Part shown: positions 55,288-64,000 of the stretch, one piece after another | How the letters are laid out: the number at the start of each line of letters is the position of its first letter | Numbering within the stretch: position 1 is the first letter of the stretch | Assembly (NCBI GenBank): GCA_014529385.2 | Contig: CM043962.1 | Coordinates: forward strand, 92,886,180 to 92,950,179 | Length of the DNA: 64,000 nt | Direction: 5' to 3' | Source: Adiantum capillus-veneris | Lineage: Eukaryota; Streptophyta; Polypodiopsida; Polypodiales; Pteridaceae | Position numbers and translations under genes: made by a program | Notes under the pieces: generated by a model | Databases searched by the model: none | Told to the model about the DNA's origin: nothing | What the model saw: only the letters and a program-made list of their open reading frames with translations

Positions 55288-55972
55288 TGTAACAAATTGC
55301 TGACGTGTCAAAGCCTAAAGAATGCAGCCAACTTACAGATGATGTGGCTGTCCGAGATCAAAAACCCTAACCCTAATTTCTGCCAGAAACCCTAACTATT
55401 GAAACCCTAACCCTAAAACGCGCAAACCCTAATTCTAGAAACCCTAAGAAGAACAAGCAACAAAAGAAGAAGTCCTACCAACTTATGGGGACCCCGTCCG
55501 ATGGGGCCCCAAGTGACATAAAGGCATTAAAAATAAAGCATAACACACTCAAAAGACTTTGGACATCTAAATATGATGATGTGGCACCTGTACGGACGTC
55601 CCGGAATTCGCGGCGGATTTTTAGGGAAATCCCGAAATTTTAGGGAAGTGATTTTTTGGGGTCAGCTTTTCATATTTGATGCTTTTAGGCTTTGGCCTTT
55701 AAATATGAGCCTTGGGAGCCCTCTCTGGCACTTTTTAGCACGCAGATTGCAGAGCAGGTGCTCCTCGGCTGTTGTACTTTGTGAATCGACAATAATATAA
55801 AGAAATACCAAAAGGGGCGCCAAGGTTTGGGGCCAATACTCTCTGGGGTGGAATTCCGCCACTCCGTGTCGCGTGTCGTCTCTCTCTCTCTTTGAGTTCA
55901 GTTGTTATTGAAGTGCTAAAAGTCTGTTCAATCTGCTCTTTTCTATTGGCACGTGGTGCCCGTCTTGTGACA
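55288..55972 (+). repeat. TR-GAG element 3' LTR
   Basis: TGTAACAAATTGCTGACGTG to CGTCTTGTGACA, 685 bp, with five telobox motifs (55,360-55,447). By eye it is very similar to the 5' LTR across its length. Confidence 0.92.
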
Positions 55973-56550
55973 AAATACCCCTAAGTTTGCCAATGACAGG
56001 CGTAATGGCTACAAACCGTCCAGGCGTTGCTAGAACTACCTCCGTCGGTGGCCCCATCCTGTCGGGCGTAATCTCAAGGCGAGCTACCAATTCAGGTGAA
56101 ATGAAGGTGGCCTTGGCTCGTCCATCAAAGAAAATGAGGGCTTCGTGATCTTTTACTTTGCCCCATGCGCGGCAAAGTTCCGTACTTTGATCCATGTGTC
56201 TTGGGTCGATTGCCATGCAATCAGTACCAATCTTGCTTTCATCTTGTCTTTTCTGCAACGTTCTTCCGTTGTTCTAGAACTCTCAAGCCTTTCTTCAGTT
56301 TGTCCTCGTTGTGCCTTTTTGGGGCACTCTGTGGAGATGTGCCCTTGTTCCCCGCAACCAGAACACTTTCCCTCTTTGAGATGGTCGGCTCTTTTTTCCG
56401 TAGTCAAAAGGGGTCTTGTATCCTTTTTTTTGGGAGTTCTTCTTTTTATTGTGTTTGTCGAGGTTTGTCTGGTCCTCCGAGTCAAAACTTCATCAGTGGG
56501 GTAGGTTAAGTCACCCGAATGTATCGAGAATCCCCGCTTAGCATGTCCCA
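55973..56550 (-). pseudogene. Gypsy-E gag C-terminus and protease N-part
   Basis: A Ty3/Gypsy fragment on the minus strand. The frame 56,153-56,614 has a gag tail with an intact zinc knuckle (CSGCGEQGHISTEC) followed by KRPQRGQ-like basic residues. The frame 55,905-56,258 has the protease start (ALIFFDGRAKATFISPELVA), where the catalytic D[ST]G reads DGR, so it is not functional. Bounded left by the TR-GAG insertion and right by LINE-3. Confidence 0.82.
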
Positions 56551-56552
56551 TT
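56540..56552 (-). other. LINE-3 target-site duplication (3' copy)
   Basis: AGCATGTCCCATT, matching 62,833-62,845. The last two T residues cannot be separated from the poly(A) tail, so the duplication is 11-13 bp. Confidence 0.85.
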
Positions 56553-56693
56553 TTTTTTTTCGAGAAAAAGATCCTTCTATTAGTTACTGAAACTGCCCAT
56601 AGGGCTACAACCACCTCTTCAAGAGAGGGCTACAACAACCATGGTGGGAGACTCTCCCAATGAAAAAACCAGCATATGTACAATGGGGCTAAA

Positions 56694-57710
56694 TCAAGAA
56701 ATGGGGGGAGGGAAAAGCCACACAGGTGGTCGGTAGTGCCATCGGAGTATACCCTGGACCATGGTGTAGAAAGGCCCAGGACACCAGAGTCGAAGGAAAG
56801 CCTCTCTGCGCTCCCGCATGCGGTTGGAGCTGCCCTGTAGTCCCTCGAGCTGTCCTCTTAGAGTGTGGATCAGCTCTAGCCAAAAATTGCGAACAGTCTC
56901 TGCTGGTGGCACAAGGCGAGCCTCAAAGATGCGGAAGCAACGGGCCCGCCATATGAACGAGAGGGTCAGGCCACTGATGAGCTCCCAACACTCCTCTCTC
57001 TCTCTCATTGCACCACTCCTGAGGAGTAAGCTCTGTGGCAGGCTGGAGTGTAGGTCGCCCTCTTGCATCACTATCATCCTGTTGGTGGAAGATATCTCAA
57101 ACTGAAGTGCCGGACCCGTGAGGGTGGACCTAGCCGTTGCTCCCCAAGTGTACTGTCGAGCCGTAGAGAGAGCAGGCATCAGCCGAAGAACTCGAAGCCA
57201 CACCTGCTGTGCCGAAGGACAGTCCCAAAGACAGTGACGCTGACTCTCCACAAGATGGTTACAAGCTGCACATGCGGCCGAGAGACCTCTGTGCAGTGTG
57301 CACTAGCTAGCTTCCAACTGCTGTAGCTTTGTGTGCGACCAGCCACTGAAACAAGGTGACTCGCCTCGGCTGTCTGGAGTCCCACAGCCTCTCCCAGAAG
57401 GTTGCCAAGAACTCAGCTGTGAGACCCTCCTCCTGCCAATGAGGTGCTGCAGCGAGGTGGGCCTCTCTCTGTGCTGCTAGTTTATGACGTCCCAGTCGAA
57501 CAGTGTACTGAAAGAACGGGACACCTGGGTGGACTGCAGAAGAGAAAGGGTCCCTCCAGAGCCACTCACCAGGATCCCACTGTACTTGTGCCAGTGGACA
57601 ACACTCCCAAGCCCACAGCCTCCAGTGTCCAGTCTCGAGCTGTTGGGTCAAGATCGACGACACATCCTCCCACAAATGCCCACTACTCGGATCTTCTGAA
57701 AACAACACTC
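56694..57710 (-). pseudogene. LINE-3 C-terminal domain with zinc finger
   Basis: Two frames. 57,307-57,708 contains WRLWAWECCPLAQVQW and RLWDSRQPRRVTLFQWLVAH. 56,694-57,251 begins ESQRHCLWDCPSAQQVWLRV, the second half of a zf-RVT zinc finger, and runs to a proline-rich end. A frameshift near 57,251-57,310 splits the finger. Confidence 0.8.
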
Positions 57711-58059
57711 TGCCACCTGCGAGGCCTCTACTGCAACTCGTTGTAAACGTCCCCCACCCTGAAGCTCAAAGAAAAGGGATGGAGTAGTCTCTGAGCAGGC
57801 CCTAACCTCCAGTCGTGTGAAGGCTCCCATCCACTTGGGTGCTACTGGCTCGAGAGGCGTGAGCCACTCAGCTAGAACTGCCTCTGAGATGTCCTGGCAC
57901 ATGCTCTGCACCCCTCTCATGCCCTAGAGCTGGAAACCCTGCACCTCCTCTGACAAGCCTGTGAACTCTAACCAGTCACCTAAAGAGCGCGCTGGACCCG
58001 CTGCCATGGGACCCCAGGAAACATGAGGCCGACTACCAACCAAGTGGCCTCTCTGAGTG

Positions 58060-58416
58060 CTAACCATGGGGTTCCAGACAAGGGGCTGCCGTAGGCGCTC
58101 CTCTGTGCAAGTAGGCTGCTTTGCTCCAGGCCTCGCCGCAAGAGCTCCCAAGATCGAAGCAAACTCTTAGCGAAGCGGTCCTCCAGTCTCCTGCTCCAAC
58201 CAACTCTGCGCATCTCTTTGTGATGACCTGCCAAGCCACTTTGGCTCGAGCTATCTGAGTGTCACGTCCTGACCGAAGGAAGTTCTTGATCAGCCTCTCT
58301 ACCTGGCCGATACAAGAACTCGAGAAGATCCAGTAAGAAGCGATGTACCACATAGTCGCCAACAACACCTGGTTGGCCACTACTACTTTGCCAGCCAAAG
58401 AAAGTCGTGCTGAGCT
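58060..58416 (-). pseudogene. LINE-3 post-RT region
   Basis: Frame 58,060-58,398 has MAGKVVVANQVLLATMWYIA and IGQVERLIKNFLRSGRDTQI, the conserved segment after the RT thumb in plant LINEs. It follows directly on the RT frame after a TAG. Confidence 0.8.
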
Positions 58417-59241
58417 CTAGTGTAACAACTTCCTCCTGATAGACAGGAGGAGGGGAGCAATCTGCTGCTCGGGAGACAAGTCCAAACCAACCTGACAACC
58501 TAAGTACCGAAATGCAGTCCCTGGAGAAATCCACCTAAAACCCTCTCCTGTCATCCAATCGGGCACTAGAGCACTACCAACCGAGAAAGCCACTGTCTTT
58601 CTCCAGTTGATCAGTGCGCCCGATGCACATACCTGACTGTGAGCTTGTCTGTACAAAGCTGACACCCCTCTGATCCAAGCATCTGAGAAGCCCATCCTGC
58701 GTAGAGTGCCCTCTAGAAAGTCCCAGTCAACTCTGTCGTATGCCTTCTCAAAATCGTCGAGAAGAATCACGAGGTCCTCACCACGGAGCCGTGCTAGGGC
58801 AGAAGCCTCCCAAAAAGTAAAGATGTTGTCAAGGATATTGCGTTCCTTGACAAAACCTATCTGAGTCCCATGTATAAGGCTCTCTAGAAGTGGCTGAATC
58901 CTCAAACTTAGAGCCTTGGCAAGAATTTTGTAGGCTGAGTTGAGGATGGTGATGGGGTGCCACTGTCGAATCTCATCCAAGGAGCCACCCTCCTTGGGAA
59001 TGAGGTAGATCAAGCCCTCACTCATGCTGTCAGGCATCACTCGTGTGTGCAAAATGTACTGAAAAGCACTACAGAGATCTGGGCCAAGCAGGTCCCAGTA
59101 CTCCAAGAAAAAACTGGGAGTTAGCCCATCCTCACCTGGACAGCTACCACGGAGGAGGGCCCTAAGAGCCGTGTGCAACTCCTCAAGCTGAAGTGGCAGC
59201 TCAAGCTTCTGACGCATCTCCTCAGTCACAAGACAAGGCAT
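58417..59241 (-). pseudogene. LINE-3 reverse transcriptase with in-frame core deletion
   Basis: A 274-codon open frame. It has LRALLRGSCPGEDGLTPSFF, EGLIYLIPKEGG, IRQWHPITILNSAYKILAKA, IGFVKERNILDNIF and LDDFEKAYDRVDWDFLE (motif A). It then passes from LYRQAHSQV directly to CASGALINWRKTVAF and FRYLGCQVG, the post-palm sequence. Motif B (RQGCPL-like) and the catalytic FADD motif are missing, though the frame stays open. The junction is near 58,625-58,640. It cannot copy RNA itself. Confidence 0.9.
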
Positions 59242-59957
59242 CTGTGCCCAAACCTACTCCCTGCATGCATCCTGACGCTCTGACTGAGGCTCTGCAGACA
59301 GTAACTCACGGTAAAATCAGTAGCAACTGCACGCATATCCTCGGGCTTAGAAGCAACTGACCCGTCGGGCCTACGCAACTGACTGACCCTGGCATGCGAA
59401 TGCCGAGGTCCCACTGCCTCAGAGAAAGCACCAGTCACTCTGTCGCCCACCTATGTCCATTGAGATGCTTGTCGGTGGAAAGCAAACTCGTGTCGCCTCT
59501 CCTCTGTGCTAACAAGCTCCTGTCGAGCCTGCTGTAGCTGCTCCTCCAACCAAGGACTGTCTGGATGCTGCTCGTGCATCCTGTGTAACGAAGCAATGCC
59601 TCGTCTGAGACGCTGCTCCTCCTCTCTCGCTGCAGCCCGGCGAGCCAAAGACTCTTGGAGAAAGAAACGGCTAATCTGAGCTAGTCCTGAGGCCACTCTG
59701 TCAGCAGGAGAATCCTGCCTGTCCAAGCTCTCTGTCCAGAGAGCCTCTACTCGCTCTCTGAGTGTAGAGTCCAACAAGACCCTCTCTGGGATGCGAAGCA
59801 TCGTGCTCCCTCTCCTCTGCCTGTTTGCCACTGTGAGGATCACTGGTGCATGGTCCGAGAAGGAAGTCCCTGCCAGAATGCCAATTGTCCCACCCAAGTC
59901 ACTGAAATGGTCACTAGTGTAGAAGCAATCTATCCGCGATAGATTCACTCCTCCCAC
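59226..59957 (-). pseudogene. LINE-3 endonuclease C-terminus and linker
   Basis: The frame 59,451-59,957 starts with the end of the endonuclease: NLSRIDCFYTSDHFSDLGG and TSFSDHAPVIL, with the final catalytic SDH. A charged, glutamine-rich linker follows (AAAREEEQRLRRGIASLHRM). A stop at 59,450 is followed by 59,226-59,450 (VTGAFSEAVGPRHSHARV, LRRPDGSVASKPEDM), the usual entry to RT. Confidence 0.85.
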
Positions 59958-60580
59958 TCTGCGGTCCGAAGAGAGAAGGCAAGGCTGTATGGGGGCCTCA
60001 CAAAACTAGAGTGCTGCCAAACATTCGAGACCCTCAGAGTCATACAAAACCTCTCCCAAGCTGCCAGCTCAACCCCATGCACAAAAGCATGGCTACCACC
60101 AATCCTGTCAGAAGGGTCCTTCAACATGTTGAAGGCCCCCCCTATGCACCAGTGTTCTGCTTGCGGCAGAGACTCAACTATCTTTGACCAAAACTCTGCT
60201 CGAGCACTCGCCACATTGGGCGCATAGATGTTCAGGAAGCCCACAAGGCAACCCTGAACTTGCATAGTAATCCACTGGGCCCTGCCTAACACAATAATCC
60301 CTCTGCCCACAATGGTCTGCTGCAAAGAGTCCGCAATAGTCATACATACCCCACCCTAAATGCCTCCAGGTCCAAAAGCAGCTAACCAAAAAGTATATCG
60401 TCCACGCAAGAGCTGACCACAACGTCTAATGCGGCTCTCACACAGATGGTGCTCCCGAAGCATAAGGAGATCAATCTCTCCTCCCACAAGGCAGCGCTGA
60501 AGCTCTTGACGCAGTCAGTCCCGCTGACGCTGAAACTGGGGCCCACCAAGTCCCTGCACGTTCCATGAGACGATCCTCAT
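59945..60580 (-). pseudogene. LINE-3 endonuclease
   Basis: Translation likely began at the ATG at 60,580: MRIVSWNVQGLGGPQFQRQR, the endonuclease N-terminus. Further on come LMLREHHLCESRIRR (the glutamate motif), GFLNIYAPN and WCIGGAFNMLKDPSDR, where the expected GDFN aspartate is replaced (GGAFN). Breaks include a stop near 60,357 and a frameshift near 59,960. Confidence 0.85.
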
Positions 60581-61272
60581 GGGGAGCGAGAGAAGAGATG
60601 CTGCCGCAGCAGCTAAACGGGCTATCTTCGAGGCTGGCTTGGATGGGGAGTAATCCGCATGCGAGCGTCCTCTAGATAGACGTGACTGCAACGAGTGCCT
60701 TGCCCAAGCCCAAGTAGAGCGAGCCGTACGTAAAGCAACCTCCTCTGTCCAGGAGTCCTCATGAATGTGTACATAGCATGGCAAGCACTGTGTATTGGCA
60801 AAGAAGTAAACCACAATGTGTCTACATCCTGCTGTATCTGGAGGTGTCACCGCAAACCTGGCCAATGGCCACAAAGTCTAAAGCATGTCTGTAACTCCTA
60901 GTTCTCCCATGTGGTGAGAGAACTCTAGGACCTGTGTATGCAACCATCCCAACACTGAGTCGAGAGTCCACTCTGTTCCCTGTCGCAAAGGGGAAAGGAG
61001 AGGCCAACTGTTGAGTCCAAGGCCTCTGTTCCCCTAGCTGCAAGGAACAGAACATGGACCTTGAAGCGGGTTGTCTCATGGTCTGCTGAGGGGTCGCCGA
61101 GAAAACGAGTAAAGTCTTAGTCGAAGAAGTCCCATCAGTGGCGGATGTCGATGCTCGTCAGACCACCAGGGATAGCTGCAAGGGAGACGTCTGTACCTGT
61201 AGAGGGGGTCGCAAGAAAGGCTGTCCCTCTCTCGCCAAGCGACTCATGGCAAAGGCGTTGCCAAGAGATCTC

Positions 61273-62489
61273 CTAGCAGTCGGAGAGGGCCTTGCCTCTT
61301 GGGTTGACTGTGGAACTGGAGCGGGAGGGGGGGGAGTAGGAGCAGGGGGGAGCGGTGGAGAAGGGGGGGGGGGGGGGGGGGGGGGGGGGGAGGTAGGGGG
61401 GGGGGGGGGCGGGGGAAAGAGGCGGCGGGAGTAGGAGGCGGGGGGGAGGATGATGAGGAGGGGGGGGAACTCTAGGGGGTAGGGGATGTCGAGGGTGAGG
61501 CTGGGGTGGGGGCTGGAGCAGGGACCTCATCCTGCTCAAGAGGACCGAACCGGTTCCCCATGGGAACCCACTGCTGTTGGGTAGGCGCCTGAGGACCACT
61601 CTGAGTGCCAGGCTATCGTTGTGGCCCCTGTCGTCGTCGACCACGAGCCTACTGCCATCCCTGCTCCGCTGGAGCCCCAGGCTCAGAGGGTGGCTCTGCA
61701 TGTGTGCGTTGTGTGTGTCTGTGGCTGCTGGCCAGCCCTTGGAGGCTGGGGCTGAGTTTGTGGTGTAGGTCGTGGCCTCCTCCGTGGTGGACAGGCCTTC
61801 GTAGGATGGCCCATCTATCGACAAATGAAGCACTGGTTCGGGAGGCCCGAATACTCCACACTCTGTCTAAACCAACCCCCACTCACCGGAGGCAGAAGAA
61901 CGACCTTCGGGAATGTGTGAGTGTTTCTGACCAAAACGCGAACTGAGGGAAGGCCAGCCGCCTTGGCAGCTACTGAGGCTGCCGTGCGAGGTGTCTCCAA
62001 GACAGTCCCAATGGCTGAGCCTATCCTGGACAGAAGTGGTAAGTACTCCCTCTGCAAACCTGGAAAGCGGACGGAGGTGGGGATGTCTGCCTCCTCTACG
62101 AGAACATCCGAAGTAGGGTCGAAACCATGTCTCCATTGTCGAAAGTGGGCTCGTGCTGCTCAGATGGTCAGTGGACTCATAGCGATGACTTTGGACGCCA
62201 TCTCGGAGGTCTCAAACTCGATCTGATAGTAACCTCGTCCGAGTATCTGTACGTCCAAGATCTTGCCCACCTCTGCGAGAAGGCGGGCCTGGAGAAGGTT
62301 ATGCAGCTCTCCTCTGCTAGGTCGGGTGCCGAGAATCTTGCAGATGACAAAAGTCGCCTGCAAGCGCTCTACCTCTGCGGCAAGGCTCGCTTGCTCTGTC
62401 GGTGAAAGAGCAAGTCGAATGGTGGGCTCAGCGGGGTCCGGTGAGGGGGCTTCAGACGAGTCCCTCTGTGGCGGAGCTGGAGCCTCCAT
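61273..62489 (-). pseudogene. LINE-3 ORF1 (DUF4283-type with zinc knuckle)
   Basis: Starts at 62,489 (MEAPAPPQRDSSEAPSPDPA). A DUF4283-like domain follows: LQATFVICKILGTRPSRGEL, GYYQIEFETSEMASKVIAMS. A TGA at about 62,157 and a TAG inside the zinc knuckle (CFICR-stop-MGHPTKAC, about 61,785-61,836) interrupt it. Between them lies ADIPTSVRFPGLQREYLPL, then TAASVAAKAAGLPSVRVLV. The C-terminus is proline-rich. Apart from the two stops the frame is long and continuous. Confidence 0.85.
61363..61409. repeat. poly(G) runs in LINE-3
   Basis: 28 consecutive G (61,363-61,390) and 14 G at 61,396-61,409, with more G runs between 61,320 and 61,500. They give the Gly/Pro-rich open frames here, which are not separate genes. 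A further 23-G run is at 62,666-62,688. Confidence 0.9.
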
Positions 62490-62832
62490 CTGTGTCTACT
62501 GCTGTGGCAAAGAAGCGGACGGAGAAAAAACCTCTGCAATCGAGCGCGCCGAGCATTGTCCAAAGAACAATGCCACCAAAGCCAATTGTAGGGAGACTTC
62601 GGAAAGCGGAAGGCGGGGGGGTGGCGGCGCGATAGGGCAGCGTGCGGGAAATGCAACACGCAATAGGGGGGGGGGGGGGGGGGGGGGGTTTGGGCTGGGT
62701 TGCCGCGCGCAAGGGCAACGAGAGAGGGGGCGGCAGCGTGAGGGCAGCGAGAGAGGGGGGGGCAGCGATGGCACGGGGGGGGGGTGTTAGCAGTAGTGAG
62801 CTTCCGTGAGTACAGGCGTGGTGTTTTTCACC
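62490..62832 (-). other. LINE-3 5' region
   Basis: Likely 5' untranslated region and promoter, since plant LINEs carry internal promoters. C-rich on the minus strand, with homopolymer runs (62,666-62,688, 62,776-62,785). No specific element recognised. Confidence 0.55.
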
Positions 62833-62845
62833 AGCATGTCCCATT
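62833..62845 (-). other. LINE-3 target-site duplication (5' copy)
   Basis: AGCATGTCCCATT, the same as at 56,540-56,552. Confidence 0.85.
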
Positions 62846-62960
62846 AGTTGTTGTATGGACTCGGACTTTTGTTCAAGGCAGTAATCTCCGATCTGTGTAG
62901 GGAGTCCGCAACAAACCCGCTCAATCTGTTCTTTGAAAGTGACCTCCTTAAACGAAGAGG
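62833..62960 (-). pseudogene. Gypsy-E gag, upstream piece
   Basis: Minus-strand frame before the LINE-3 insertion: SSFKEVTFKEQIERVCCGLP, then CLEQKSESIQQLMGHA, which continues across the insertion at 56,540 into the Gypsy-E gag tail. Upstream codons stop making sense at 62,961, where an LTR-like sequence begins. Confidence 0.75.
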
Positions 62961-64000
62961 TGTAACAAACTTTGTCACGTGACACATCTAACCCTATGTG
63001 CACGTGGACAAGCTACTTCATGACAAGGGTTCAGTCCAGTTCAGTCAGTCTAGAATAGGAAGTGATCTGGCACTTTTGTGAGTCTGTTCGCAGACTGTGC
63101 ATGTCCAGACACTTAGTTTAGATGCATATTCTACGATTGCACACAACATGATCATCAACATTCCCATCAGAATCCATCAAGGAAATTTTCCAGTGCATTA
63201 AACCTATTTTCGACATTTTTCACTTATTTATTAAGTTACTTTTGTAGGGAACTAGGTAGGGCAATTTTGCTAAGATAATATGTTAGCAAACCAGAGTTAG
63301 CACTTTCTGGCAGAAGAGGAAGCGGGAGCACTCGCTCAACAGGCAACTTCTCAGCAAAACCCCCGGATGCCCTAGCATTTTTGCATCACAGCAGGAAGCT
63401 AGCGTTTTTGGACCAGATCAGCCAGCGGTTTTGCTCTTGCAGATTCCTGGCCACAGCAGTTTGCATCTGCAAGACACTTCAGCGTTTTTGCAGATCTTCG
63501 CGACGGAATTCCCACAAGCATTAGTGTTTTCAAGTTTCAGCAGTTAGCACCCGCATTAGAACCCCCGAGCCTCACAGATCTCACCTTCCCGTAGTAGATC
63601 CTCGCCGCACGGTAATATCCTGCGAATTTTGCAGATTCAGCCCGGGAAAACGCAGATTTCAGCATCTGCGTTTTCAGCGCGTCGTCGTCGCATCGTCGCC
63701 ATCGACATCGTCACCGACATCGTCACCGACATAGAGTCGGAATTCAGCAGATAAAGATTTGCAGATTTCAGCCCTTAGCGTTTTCAGATTTCAGCCCGTC
63801 TCGTCGTCGTCGTCGTCGACATCGTCAGAAAGTCCAAAGCATTGTAGAGATTTGTGCAATCATAAGTAGACCGCTCTCGCCATAGAGAGTGGGGCCTTCG
63901 GAGGAGGGTTTCACAACGTTCTGGTGTCGTATTCTTCTCTCTCTATCTCTGTCTCAGTACCTTCATTCACAGTGACTATTTACTTTGTTTGTGTCCATTG
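62961..64000 (+). repeat. LTR-like sequence running out of the window
   Basis: Begins TGTAACAAAC, like the TR-GAG LTR, at the point where Gypsy-E gag homology stops. It contains TCG-trinucleotide runs (63,690-63,735, 63,800-63,825), TTTTCAG-rich phrases repeated several times (GCGTTTTCAG, GCAGATTTCAG) and a C/T-rich stretch near 63,930. No LTR end or primer-binding site appears before 64,000. It could be a plus-strand LTR or another element. Confidence 0.45.
63300..63800 (+). repeat. short dispersed repeats in right-end LTR-like sequence
   Basis: Phrases such as AG(C/T)GTTTT, TTTGCAGAT and AGATTTCAGC(A/C) recur about every 30-60 bases, giving an irregular low-complexity region without coding character. 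Confidence 0.5.

Larger units (their letters stand above)
52911..55972 (+). mobile_element. non-autonomous LTR element with partial gag (TR-GAG type)
   Basis: A complete insertion: 5' LTR 52,911-53,633, duplicated primer-binding site 53,635-53,669, gag-like remnant 53,843-54,240, repeated non-coding modules 54,500-55,200, polypurine tract CAAGGAGGGGAGA (55,275-55,287), 3' LTR 55,288-55,972, and a perfect 5-bp target-site duplication AAATA (52,906-52,910 and 55,973-55,977). It has no protease, integrase or RT, so it must use another element's enzymes. It sits in the protease region of Gypsy-E. Confidence 0.92.
56551..62832 (-). mobile_element. LINE-3: near full-length L1-type LINE
   Basis: A 6.28-kb minus-strand insertion ending in poly(A) (ten T on the plus strand, 56,551-56,560) and flanked by a target-site duplication of 11-13 bp. 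Order: 5' region with C-rich runs (62,832-62,490), ORF1 (from 62,489), GC-rich spacer with poly(G) runs (61,320-61,500), ORF2 endonuclease (from 60,580), RT (59,241-58,417, internally deleted), thumb (58,398-58,060) and zinc-finger C-terminus (to 56,694). Base composition is much more GC-rich than the neighbouring LINEs. It interrupts Gypsy-E gag. Confidence 0.93.

Noticed and set aside
61138-62790. Gly-rich or Pro-rich proteins predicted on both strands in LINE-3
   Set aside because: They come from poly(G)/poly(C) runs. Only the ORF1 frame shows DUF4283 and zinc-knuckle text.

Overview
This window is plant nuclear DNA in which nearly all recognisable coding sequence belongs to retrotransposons, most of them broken and several inserted inside one another. 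The only host-type gene I recognise is a PLS-class pentatricopeptide-repeat (PPR) gene on the minus strand (15,989-18,313). Near-identical 102-residue PLS triplets in an intron-poor PPR, chromovirus Gypsy elements, plant-type LINEs and tRNA-Met primer sites all say land plant. The style of the PPR suggests a fern, but that is inference and I cannot confirm a species.

Layout. 1-290: plus-strand Copia gag fragment. 295-4,966: decayed minus-strand Copia element (Copia-1) with its 5' LTR and primer-binding site, sitting in the 3' end of a minus-strand Gypsy chromovirus (Gypsy-A, 4,967-9,745). 9,770-10,910: plus-strand Gypsy fragment (Gypsy-C). 11,000-14,700: no recognisable gene. 14,783-15,398: LTR with polypurine tract. 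15,989-18,458: PPR gene, broken at its N-terminus. 18,509-20,265: small GC-rich coding-free LTR element (TRIM type) with a 5-bp target-site duplication. 20,343-21,314: SINE-like sequence and a 434-bp tandem duplication. 21,524-21,672: LTR remnant. 22,200-26,812 and 27,220-30,450: two plus-strand LINE pseudogenes of different types. 30,676-35,382: microsatellites, imperfect tandem repeats, one unassigned ORF and a solo LTR of the Copia-1 family. 35,383-39,669: minus-strand Copia-2. 41,105-49,537: two plus-strand copies of one chromovirus family (Gypsy-B and Gypsy-D) with complementary internal deletions and LTRs at 44,221 and 48,538. 49,538-52,729: spacer. 52,730-62,960: a minus-strand Gypsy (Gypsy-E) split by a 3.06-kb gag-bearing non-autonomous LTR element (52,911-55,972) and by a 6.3-kb LINE (56,551-62,832), both with target-site duplications. 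From 62,961 a further LTR-like sequence runs out of the window.

There is no operon-like gene cooperation here. The relationships are insertional: elements nest in one another, and the TRIM lies just upstream of the PPR reading frame. No autonomous element in the window looks intact. I found no CRISPR array, rRNA gene, canonical tRNA gene or defence or biosynthesis cluster. The most informative structures are the near-complete LINE with an in-frame deletion through its reverse-transcriptase core, the non-autonomous element with a duplicated primer-binding site and telobox-rich LTRs, the TRIM whose LTR begins at its TATA-like sequence, and the PPR array with two N-terminal stop codons.
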